Origin: Elusimicrobiota bacterium
GTDB taxonomy: Bacteria > Elusimicrobiota > Elusimicrobia > UBA1565 > UBA9628
NCBI GenBank assembly: GCA_016212795.1
Contig: JACRDT010000037.1
Location: 62,001 to 126,000 of the forward strand
Direction of reading: 5' to 3'
Length of the DNA: 64,000 nucleotides
Every line of letters starts with the position of its first letter. The first letter of the stretch is position 1. A model generated the notes under the pieces. It worked only from the letters and a program-made list of their open reading frames with translations, made no database searches and was not told where the DNA came from. Below are positions 9,105-17,604 of this stretch, piece by piece. Made by a program: the position numbers and the translations under genes.

Positions 9105-10282
9105 GCCGCCCCCAGCACGACCCGCGAGATGAAGTCGACATCACCAGGCCCGAAAGACGGATGGTTGGGCAGAAAGAACCCGCAAGCGTGGATCCGGTCG
9201 GCCATGGGGAACCGCGCTCGTCCGAACCGCTTGTACCAGAAGGGATGCAGGCCGAGATTGCCGGCCGAGAATATCCTCGTCTCTACGCCGGCCGCCGCGA
9301 GGGCCGAGACGACGGCGCGGCGATCCTCCGCGTCAACGGCGAGCAGGCCGAACGAGATGCTGGCGATCACCGCCTTGGGATCCTCGCAACGCTGGACGGT
9401 GAAACGCTCCCCAAGATGCCTGCGGTATCGCTCGTGGTGACGGCCCCTGGCCCGGGCGATGGACCCCAACCTCCGGATCTGGCGCAGGCCGATGAAGGCG
9501 TTGAGATCCGTGGACCGCAGGTTATAGCCAGGCACGTAGAAGACGAACGGGGCGTGGAAGTCGTCGATGCCGTGTTCCCGCACCAGGGCGGCATGGGTCC
9601 GGCGGTCGAGGTCCTTGCTCCAACCGTGGCTGCGCAGCATGAGCAGAAGGTCGTTGAGCCGCTTGTCATCCGTGGAGACCATGCCGCCCTCGATCGTGGA
9701 GATCTGATGGCCGTAGTAGAAGGAGAAGCTGCTCATGTCCCCGAACGAGCCGACAGGCCTCCCATAGGCCGACGACCCGACCGCGGCGCAAGCGTCCTCC
9801 AGCAAGAAGAAGCCGTAGCGGTCTTGCAGCGCGCGGATGGCAGGCATCCTGTGGGGCACGCCGAGGACCTGGACCAACGCCACGGCGGCCGGCCGATGCC
9901 TCTTAAGAAGCGACTCCAGGTGGTCCAGGTCCAGCCCGAAGGTCTCCCGGTCCGCCTCGCATAGGATGGGCTCGAAGCCCAGCTGCATGGCTGGGGCCAG
10001 CGTCGTGGCCCAGCCGACGCTCGGGACCACGACCCTGCGGTTACGGAGCCTCCCGCGCTCGAGCAACGCCGCGTACATCAGCAGGTTGGCCGACGACCCG
10101 GAGTTGCAGAACACCGAGTACCTCCTGCCCAGCAGAGAGCTCCAACGGGCCTCGAGCTCGACGGTGAGCCTGCCCTTGGTCAAGCGCGGCGACGTCATGA
10201 GCCAGCGGGACAGGGCCAGCAGGTCCGCCCGGTCGATCGTGTCGAGCGCCAGGGGATACCGTATCGGGCGGGCGTCAGACAT
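9086..10282 (-). CDS. DegT/DnrJ/EryC1-fold PLP enzyme with His at the catalytic Lys position (ColD/RfbH-like sugar 3-dehydratase candidate)
   Basis: SFSFYYGHQISTIEGGMVST aligns to the SFYPTKNLGAFGDGG Lys motif with His replacing Lys. Confidence 0.75.
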   Translation of the reverse strand: MSDARPIRYPLALDTIDRADLLALSRWLMTSPRLTKGRLTVELEARWSSLLGRRYSVFCNSGSSANLLMYAALLERGRLRNRRVVVPSVGWATTLAPAMQLGFEPILCEADRETFGLDLDHLESLLKRHRPAAVALVQVLGVPHRMPAIRALQDRYGFFLLEDACAAVGSSAYGRPVGSFGDMSSFSFYYGHQISTIEGGMVSTDDKRLNDLLLMLRSHGWSKDLDRRTHAALVREHGIDDFHAPFVFYVPGYNLRSTDLNAFIGLRQIRRLGSIARARGRHHERYRRHLGERFTVQRCEDPKAVIASISFGLLAVDAEDRRAVVSALAAAGVETRIFSAGNLGLHPFWYKRFGRARFPMADRIHACGFFLPNHPSFGPGDVDFISRVVLGAACAAAR

Positions 10283-11207
10283 TGGCGTACTGGCTCCGCT
10301 TGAGCACCTGATAGCCTTTGATGAGCTCGATGATCCCCTGCCGGAGCGACATCTCGGGCTTGAACCCGGCGGCCTCGATCTTGGCGTTGCTCACCGTGTA
10401 GTCGCGCTGGTCGGGGTCATTGCCGACCTTCGCCTCCATGAAGCAGAACCGAGGCAGCAACTCCTTGATCGCCTCGCAAAGCTCGCGCTTGCTCAGGTTG
10501 CAATCGCTCAACCCCACGTTGTACGGCTCGCCCTTCATGCGGTCCCATCGGTCCAGGCAGTGGAGGAAGGCGCGAGCCACGTCCCGGACATGGATATAGT
10601 TGCGCTTGAAATCGGCCTCGAAGAGAACGACGAAGCCGTCGTACAGGGCGCGGTAGACGAAATCGTTGACCAACAGGTCGAGGCGCATCCGGGGGCTCAC
10701 CCCGAAGGCCGTGGCCAGCCGGAAGGTCACGCTGTCCCCGGCGTCCAGGACCGCCCTCTCGGCCTCCACCTTGAGCTGCCCGTAGAGGGAGACGGGCTGG
10801 AGGGGGGACGCCTCGTCGCAAGGGACGCCCTTGCGGCCGATGCCGTAGCCGCTGTTGGTGGTCGGGAAGATGACGCGCTGGCCCCGCCCGCGCATGTCGA
10901 GTAGCATGCGCACGGCGTCCAATGTTACGGCCCGGGAGGTCCAAGGGTCCTTGTCCGTCAAAGGAGCGCCGGTCAGGCACGCCAAGGGGATGATCGCGTC
11001 GGCTTTCTTCAGCAATCCGGCGATGAGGTTCTTGTCCCGCGCATCGCCCCGGATGATCGAGAGCCCTTCATGGCGGCAGCAATCCAGGAGCGAGGTCTGG
11101 CCGTACATGAAGCTGTCCACGGCCGACACCCGGTGGCCCCTCTCGAGCAGGAGAGGAACGAGCACCGATCCGATGTAGCCCGCCGCGCCCGTGACAAGGA
11201 TGTTCAT
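10275..11207 (-). CDS. NAD-dependent epimerase/dehydratase (extended SDR)
   Basis: ILVTGAAGYIGSVLVPLLLERGH; YGQLKVEAE YxxxK. Confidence 0.8.
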   Translation of the reverse strand: MNILVTGAAGYIGSVLVPLLLERGHRVSAVDSFMYGQTSLLDCCRHEGLSIIRGDARDKNLIAGLLKKADAIIPLACLTGAPLTDKDPWTSRAVTLDAVRMLLDMRGRGQRVIFPTTNSGYGIGRKGVPCDEASPLQPVSLYGQLKVEAERAVLDAGDSVTFRLATAFGVSPRMRLDLLVNDFVYRALYDGFVVLFEADFKRNYIHVRDVARAFLHCLDRWDRMKGEPYNVGLSDCNLSKRELCEAIKELLPRFCFMEAKVGNDPDQRDYTVSNAKIEAAGFKPEMSLRQGIIELIKGYQVLKRSQYANV

Positions 11208-11211
11208 CGTC

Positions 11212-11958
11212 TCATACCCTCCCTAAGCTATCAGAACCCGCTCCCCGGCGCGCCTCCCACCGGCGCGCACGCCGCCGGAACTCCTCCAGGCGTTCGGGCG
11301 TGCCGATGTCGTAGAGCGGCGAACGCGAGACATAGGCGTAGAGCCCGGCCGGGATGAGGCTCGAGAACACCTCTTTCTCCAACGAGCACGGGCGGCGGTC
11401 CGGCAAGGCGTCCCACACGGCGGGTTCCAGTAGATAAATCCCGGCGTTGATGAGGAAAGCCGGGCACACGGGCTTCTCCTCGAAAGAGACGATCCGGGAG
11501 CTATCTCCCACCCTGATGGCCCCTCCGTCCCTGCGGGCTCCCGCGCCGACGGCGGCCAGGGAGGCCGCCCCGGCGCGGCGGCGGTGGAACGCGACGAAGT
11601 CGGCCAACCGGATCGGGCAGAAGCTGTCGCCGTTGAGGACGAGGGCGGGCCCTCCTCCCAAGAGGGGCCTGCATCGGCGCAAGGCTCCCGCGGTCCCGAG
11701 GGGCCGCGGCTCCCTGGAGAAGGCCATGTCGAGGCCGGGGAAGCGCGAGCGCAGGTGCCCACGCACGTCGTCGCCCTTGTACCCGGTGCAGAACACGAAG
11801 CGGCGGAGGCCCTGCCCCCTGGCCCACCCCACCACCACGTCGATGAACGGCCGTCCCTCCACATCCGCCAGCACCTTCTGCCGGCCGCGGACGGCCTCGC
11901 GTAGGCGCGTCCCGAGCCCGCCGCAAAGGACCGCGACCGGGAGGCCAGCCAGGATCAT
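11212..11958 (-). CDS. hddC: Sugar-1-phosphate nucleotidyltransferase, HddC-like
   Basis: VAVLCGGLGTRLREAVRGRQKVLADVEGRPFIDVVV; adjacent to the HddA-like kinase. Confidence 0.7.
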   Translation of the reverse strand: MILAGLPVAVLCGGLGTRLREAVRGRQKVLADVEGRPFIDVVVGWARGQGLRRFVFCTGYKGDDVRGHLRSRFPGLDMAFSREPRPLGTAGALRRCRPLLGGGPALVLNGDSFCPIRLADFVAFHRRRAGAASLAAVGAGARRDGGAIRVGDSSRIVSFEEKPVCPAFLINAGIYLLEPAVWDALPDRRPCSLEKEVFSSLIPAGLYAYVSRSPLYDIGTPERLEEFRRRARRWEARRGAGSDSLGRV

Positions 11959-13004
11959 CGGGCGAGGGATCCGGGCCGGGCCGGCGCACGACGACGTCCC
12001 CGCGGCTCATCCTCGGCCGCGAGATGGTCGAGGAAGATGATCTGGCTCCCCCCGGTCTCGAATCGGAACGGAACGTGGAGCAGGTCTTTGAGCCTCCGCC
12101 GAATCCTGGCCTGGACCTCGGGCCGCGCGAATAGCAAGACAAACCCGCCCCCGCCGGCCCCGAGGAGCTTGCCGCCGATGGCGCCGGACTTGAGCGCCGC
12201 GTCGTAGATGGAGTCGATCCTCGAGGTCGAGACCAACGGCGAGAGGCTCCGCTTGAGCTTCCAGCCCTCGTGCAGGAGGCGCCCGAACATCGCCAGGTCG
12301 TGGCGGCCGGCGAGGAGCTCGAGCCCCTCGTCGACCATCTCCCCGATCCTGGCGAGTTGGGTCTGGCGGTTCTTCACCCTTCGGATCTGCTCTGCCGCGA
12401 TCTCGGAGGCGTTCCGGGAGAACCCGGAGAAGACGAGCATCAGGTGCGCCTGGAGCTCCTCCAACCGCCGCCTCGGCAGGATCACGGCCCTCAGGCTGAT
12501 CTCGTGCGCCGGGGAGAACCGGATGAGGTTGAAGCCCCCGAAAGCGGCCGAGACCTGGTCCTGGGAACCGACGTGTTCCCTGATGAGGTCCCGCTCGATG
12601 TGGATGGACTCCTGGGCGAGCTGCATCTTGGACGGCATCCGGCGCTTGAGGGCATGGAGGGCATGGAGCAGCCCGACCGTGAAGGACGAACTCGATCCCA
12701 GGCCCGTGCGGGCCGGGAGGTCGGCGTCATGATGGATCTCCACCCCGCCGTCGATCCCCATGAACCGGAGCGTCTCGCGCGCCGAGGGATGCCGTATCTC
12801 CGACAGCGACCGGACCAGCTCGATCTTGGAATAGGCGATCCGGCTGCGATGCTCGAAGAACGGCGGCAGGTACCGGCATGTGATGTAGCAGTACTTGTCG
12901 ATGGTCGTGGCCAGGGCCGCCCCGCCGTGCTCCTCGTACCACACGGGATAGTCGGTCCCTCCACCGAAAAAGGAGATGCGGAACGGAGTCCTGCTGATGA
13001 TCAT
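11955..13004 (-). CDS. hddA: GHMP kinase, D-glycero-D-manno-heptose 7-phosphate kinase-like
   Basis: MIISRTPFRISFFGGGTDYPVWYEEHGG; DLPARTGLGSSSSFTVGLL; KLLGAGGGGFVLL; start at 13004 in frame. Confidence 0.8.
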   Translation of the reverse strand: MIISRTPFRISFFGGGTDYPVWYEEHGGAALATTIDKYCYITCRYLPPFFEHRSRIAYSKIELVRSLSEIRHPSARETLRFMGIDGGVEIHHDADLPARTGLGSSSSFTVGLLHALHALKRRMPSKMQLAQESIHIERDLIREHVGSQDQVSAAFGGFNLIRFSPAHEISLRAVILPRRRLEELQAHLMLVFSGFSRNASEIAAEQIRRVKNRQTQLARIGEMVDEGLELLAGRHDLAMFGRLLHEGWKLKRSLSPLVSTSRIDSIYDAALKSGAIGGKLLGAGGGGFVLLFARPEVQARIRRRLKDLLHVPFRFETGGSQIIFLDHLAAEDEPRGRRRAPARPGSLAR

Positions 13005-13088
13005 TGATGTGGATTTATACCAAATCCCGACCCCTATTATCACCTTCACAACTTCCCACCGCCGCGCGGGGAGTGCTATCATCTCGTC

Positions 13089-14930
13089 ATGCCCATGAGA
13101 GCCGGCAAGTCGATCCCTCCGGCTCCCTCCCGTCATCAGACCGCCGCCGTGCTCTTCTGGAGCGGGGCCATGGGACTGGCCGTGGGGCTCCTCCCTCCCA
13201 CATGGCACGCGGCCGTGGAGGGCGCCCAGGCAGTTGCGGGGCTCGTCGCCTACCCTCCGGGCAACCCGTATCACTACTACCTGACGAAGGTCTGGACGAT
13301 CCTCAACCAGATTCCCGCCATCCTCCTGCGCCTGGGGGCTCCGGAGCCGCTGCTCTGCGTGGGATTGAGCGGCCTGCTGGGGATGCTGTCCTTCCAGGCT
13401 CTCGCCGCCTGCGTGCTGGCCATCAGCCTGAACGTTCGCCTGGCGATCGCCTCGCCGCTCTTGATCTATCTTACGGACACGATGGGATGGGGAATCTCCT
13501 ATCCCATCAACCTGCTCCACAGCAGCCACACCTACGGCATCGCGGGGCTATCCTCCATCGTCCTGGCCGCGGGACTGCTCGCCGCCGGAAGTCCGCGGGC
13601 CGGAGGATTCCTCGTGGGGCTGGCTCCGAGCGTCCATCCCGCCCTGGGGGCTTTCATCAACGGCGTGGCGCTCGTCAACCTGGCCCTCGACAGGCGATTC
13701 TTCTCGTCGGCCATCCGCGCGGCGGCGGGACCCATCCTCATGGGCTACGCGGCCAGCGCCGCCAGCCTGGGTTTCCACCTGCTGTGGACCCGCCAGCCGT
13801 TCTCATCGGACCCGCACGAGATCGAGGTCTATCAACGGGTCTTCTTCCAGTTCTGGGATAGCCATCGAGGGGCGCTGCCTTCCTTCTCCGCGGGGATGGT
13901 CTTGGCCATGATCAACCTCGTCGTGAGCCTCTCGGCGCTGCGCCGGTTCCGCGGCAATCTCTCCCGCCCATCTCTGTTCCTGCTGCGAGGATTCGCGTTC
14001 TCGGTCATCGCCGGAGGGGGGACCTGCGCCGTCTGTGCGCTCCTGCCTGACCGCGTGCCGCTCATCCTCACCGCGCTGATGCCCGCAAGGCTCATGAACT
14101 TCGCGGTCATCGGAACGACGGCTCTCATCATCGGGCTTTGGGGCCGTGGTCTTGACCAGCCATGGGCCAGGCTGAATCTCGCCTTCCTGTTCGGCGCGGC
14201 GACCGCCGTGAAAGGACTTTCCGTCCTCCGGGGGTTCGATCCCCAGTGGCCACTGACATCGGCCATCGGCCTCTCGGCCGCGCTCCTGCTCGCGACGATG
14301 CCATCGGAAGGAGACGCCCGGCTGCGACCATGGGTCGGGACCTGGTCGAAGGCGGAGGATTGGGCCTCGCGGGCGAAGGATTCAATCTTCCGCGACAAGA
14401 GGACGTCAGCCGTACCCATCGCCGTCTTGGCCCTGATCGCCCTCTGCGTCTCCATCCTGCCCGGCCGATGGACGCGCCTTCACGATGTCGTGGCTCGGGG
14501 CAGGGAGTCCATGTCCGATCCCGTCCTCGAGAGGGTCTCGGAAGGGCAAGGCCTCCTCCTCACCGCCTCCGACCTCCATCTCGTCCAACTCCGCACCCGC
14601 AGGCCCGTGCTCATCGACGGCCACTCCCTGGACATGCTGGCCTACGCACCGGAGATGGGCCCGGCGGTCAGCCGGATCCTCCGGGAGGTCTACGGCGTCG
14701 ACTTCATGCATCCGCCCGAGAACCTCCGACACCGAGGCAGCCTGGTCCACGGGACAGCCAAAGGGATATGGGAATCCCGGACGCTGGAGGATTGGCAGGA
14801 GATCCGCAAGCGATTCCTTGTCACGGGAGTGCTCACCTACGAAGATTGGAAGCTGGCCCTGCCACTGGTCACTCGTGGCCCGAAAGTGGCTTATTACCGC
14901 ATTCCCGCCTCAACCGAGGGCGAGCAATAG
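13089..14930 (+). CDS. Large multi-pass membrane protein with soluble C-terminal domain (paralog A)
   Basis: Many TM segments; C-terminus LLLTASDLHLVQLRTRRPVLIDGHSLDMLAYAP shared with 17605..19596. Confidence 0.7.
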   Translation: MPMRAGKSIPPAPSRHQTAAVLFWSGAMGLAVGLLPPTWHAAVEGAQAVAGLVAYPPGNPYHYYLTKVWTILNQIPAILLRLGAPEPLLCVGLSGLLGMLSFQALAACVLAISLNVRLAIASPLLIYLTDTMGWGISYPINLLHSSHTYGIAGLSSIVLAAGLLAAGSPRAGGFLVGLAPSVHPALGAFINGVALVNLALDRRFFSSAIRAAAGPILMGYAASAASLGFHLLWTRQPFSSDPHEIEVYQRVFFQFWDSHRGALPSFSAGMVLAMINLVVSLSALRRFRGNLSRPSLFLLRGFAFSVIAGGGTCAVCALLPDRVPLILTALMPARLMNFAVIGTTALIIGLWGRGLDQPWARLNLAFLFGAATAVKGLSVLRGFDPQWPLTSAIGLSAALLLATMPSEGDARLRPWVGTWSKAEDWASRAKDSIFRDKRTSAVPIAVLALIALCVSILPGRWTRLHDVVARGRESMSDPVLERVSEGQGLLLTASDLHLVQLRTRRPVLIDGHSLDMLAYAPEMGPAVSRILREVYGVDFMHPPENLRHRGSLVHGTAKGIWESRTLEDWQEIRKRFLVTGVLTYEDWKLALPLVTRGPKVAYYRIPASTEGEQ

Positions 14931-16256
14931 CGCCACGGCCAGTCCGACCGCGGCCAAGCTGCCTGAGTTCAACTCCACTCCGACCTTTTTGACGGCGGCC
15001 CAGAGGCCGAACGCGCACAGCAGAGCCCCTGAGAAAGCCTGCGCCATCACCAGTCCCTCCATGCCATAGCTCCCGAGAGCGAGCCAGCCGATCAACAAAA
15101 GGCCCCCCGTGCGCATGAAGCACGCGGCCAGGAAGATCCGATGGTGGTCCCTGGCCAGGGAGAGACTCATCATGATAGCCGCGACCTGGGAGAGGAACTC
15201 GCCCGCCATGAGCCACGACAGCCAGGGCAGGATGGGAATAAAACTCTTGCTGAACAGGACCGGGACCAGCCATCCCTTCAGCAAGAGGATGCAGAGATAG
15301 GCCGGCACCAGCGTGAGGGTCGCGAACCGGACCGCCGCGTTGGTCAAGTCGGAGAGCTTTCGCGGGTCGGACTCGGCGCTCGCGGCGGGAAAATAATGCC
15401 CCCAGATGCTGTTGGACACGATGGGGCCCAGCGTGACGGCCATGACCTGGGCCGCCTGGTAGAGCCCCAGCGCCCCCGCCCCGACGGCATGGAGCGCGAC
15501 TGACCGCAGCACGAACGGCCCGACCATGCACAACAAGCCGTCGACGCTCGCCACGGAACTGACGCCCGCAAGCTCGGCGAAGACCGGCCGCTCCTCCGCC
15601 CACCTGTCCCTATCCCACCAGACGGACCGCCGGCAGAGCCGCGGCAGACTGGTTCGATAGAACGAGATCGACCAGGCGACACCCGTGGCGAGGACGCAGC
15701 CGACCGCCCCACCCCAGATCCCACCGCCGATGCCCCGCCACCAAGTGCCGATGACGATGGCGCCGGCGGTCAGGAGGTACGTCGATATCCTACCGGCGGT
15801 GAAACGCGGGATCTCCCCGGCGCCGACCAGGACGGTCTCCACGACCATGCCCACGGACCACGGCAGGAAGGCCAGGACGGCCGCGAAGACCCACGCCGTC
15901 CTCTCCGGCGAATCGAAGGCGAACCTCGAAACCGGCCGGGCCAGGGCCAAGGCCAGAAGGCCGAATCCCGCGCACGACCAGACCATGACCCTGGTCCCGA
16001 GGTCGGCGGCCAGCCGAAAGTCCTCGCTGGACGGCTCCTTGCGACGGCTGAGGACCCGCAACAGGCCTTGGTTCAAGCCCAGGTTGCTCACGGTCATGAG
16101 CAGGTTCTGAAGATAGCTGGCCTGGCTGAGCAGGCCGATCCCGGCCGAGCCGACGAGGAGGGCCAGCGCCTTGTTCTTGAGCATGTTCGCGCCGACCGAC
16201 ACGACGTTGGACACGCTGACCGTGCCGGAAACCCTGGCAAACCGCGCCAGGCTCAT
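14910..16256 (-). CDS. Wzx-like polysaccharide flippase (MOP superfamily)
   Basis: About 12 TM segments; N-terminus VSVGANMLKNKALALLVGSAGIGLLSQ typical of O-antigen translocases. Confidence 0.75.
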   Translation of the reverse strand: MSLARFARVSGTVSVSNVVSVGANMLKNKALALLVGSAGIGLLSQASYLQNLLMTVSNLGLNQGLLRVLSRRKEPSSEDFRLAADLGTRVMVWSCAGFGLLALALARPVSRFAFDSPERTAWVFAAVLAFLPWSVGMVVETVLVGAGEIPRFTAGRISTYLLTAGAIVIGTWWRGIGGGIWGGAVGCVLATGVAWSISFYRTSLPRLCRRSVWWDRDRWAEERPVFAELAGVSSVASVDGLLCMVGPFVLRSVALHAVGAGALGLYQAAQVMAVTLGPIVSNSIWGHYFPAASAESDPRKLSDLTNAAVRFATLTLVPAYLCILLLKGWLVPVLFSKSFIPILPWLSWLMAGEFLSQVAAIMMSLSLARDHHRIFLAACFMRTGGLLLIGWLALGSYGMEGLVMAQAFSGALLCAFGLWAAVKKVGVELNSGSLAAVGLAVALLLALG

Positions 16257-16323
16257 CTATTCACCATAGCCATACCCAGCTTCGAGGATCCCTTGATGCC
16301 TGGGATTCGCATCCACATTGCCC

Positions 16324-17397
16324 TCATCTGATAGGACTTGGTCCGTAAGCGGAACAAAGCCGGCATATCCTTATCCCCGATTGATCCTTATGCAGCCGAT
16401 CCCGGAACGCCCGCAGACGGTCCCCGTTCCATATCTCCTCGAGATCCTGTCTCAGGATGTTGCCCACCACTTCCTCTCCCTTGGTGTCGCGACAGCACGG
16501 GACCACATCGCCGTTTACATGCACCGTCAGGGTATAACATATCCAAGGGCATTCGTTGGGCGGCTTCGCCCGTGGTCGGAGAAGACCCTGATGGAAAGCG
16601 TCCGGAGCATAGACCCAGTGGGTCGTATCGGACGGCAGCATCTTCTCGCCTTGCTCGACGGTGCGCACCAGAGGATCGATCACTGCCGCCTCATCCGCTC
16701 CCATCTCCGCCATCGCCTTCCTGAAAATCTCCACCTCGTGCTCGTTGTGCTTCATGAGGATGAAGCCCGGGTAAATAGCCATGGGCCGATGGCGCTCGTC
16801 GCGCAGACGCACTGTCTCCCTCAGATTGCGCAAAACGCGCGCCAGGTCGCTGCCTATCCTGTAGGTCCCATGAGTCTCCTGGGTCATGCCGCCTATCTGG
16901 AAACTGACCTCGTCGATGCCGCTGTCGACGAGTTTCTCGGGATCGACGACATCGCCGTTGGTGCTCGTCGCCACGAAAGGAATTCCCCGATCCTTGGCGT
17001 AGCGGATCATGGCGTAGGCGTCCTTGTTCAGAAACGGCTCCCCCATGAAATAGAACATCAGCGTGTTAGTGTGCTCCGACACCTTGTCGATGATGCACTT
17101 GAATTGTTCCAACGTCATCATGCCAGCGGGCCGCCCCAGAAGCCCCGCTCCCGTCTCGCATACCGGGCAACGGAGGTTGCAGACGTTCGTGGGCTCAATG
17201 AGAACATTCATGGGACGGCCGATGATCCTCGACGACCGCGTGAGGAGCGAAAGCGTCGCGGCGGCGTGGTCCCTGGCGCCTCTCTTGCCACGCAAGAGCG
17301 CCGGGATGGCGATGGCCAAGGCGCGCTTAGCCTGGACAAGGCGATACAGCAAAGAACTCCGCCTAAGGAACGATCTGAGCTTGCCGCTGTCAGCCAT
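16324..17397 (-). CDS. Radical SAM protein with SPASM-like C-terminus
   Basis: EPTNVCNLRCPVCETG; C-terminal CPWICYTLTVHVNGDVVPCC..CRLC. Confidence 0.8.
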   Translation of the reverse strand: MADSGKLRSFLRRSSLLYRLVQAKRALAIAIPALLRGKRGARDHAAATLSLLTRSSRIIGRPMNVLIEPTNVCNLRCPVCETGAGLLGRPAGMMTLEQFKCIIDKVSEHTNTLMFYFMGEPFLNKDAYAMIRYAKDRGIPFVATSTNGDVVDPEKLVDSGIDEVSFQIGGMTQETHGTYRIGSDLARVLRNLRETVRLRDERHRPMAIYPGFILMKHNEHEVEIFRKAMAEMGADEAAVIDPLVRTVEQGEKMLPSDTTHWVYAPDAFHQGLLRPRAKPPNECPWICYTLTVHVNGDVVPCCRDTKGEEVVGNILRQDLEEIWNGDRLRAFRDRLHKDQSGIRICRLCSAYGPSPIR

Positions 17398-17604
17398 CTT
17401 TCACGCCTCTCGTTGATTCCATACTCCCAGGCGAGCTCTCGCAAGAGACGATACCACTTTTGGCCATGGGATTCATCCCTGACGAAACACGTCAGCCGCT
17501 GCTCTTCCCGCAGGCTAGATGACGACATGATATAATCTCTTGTCAAGCCGCCGTAGGATCTCCAGCCAGCGGCATGTCGGCCGTAACGAAGCATCCAGAG
17601 CGGA

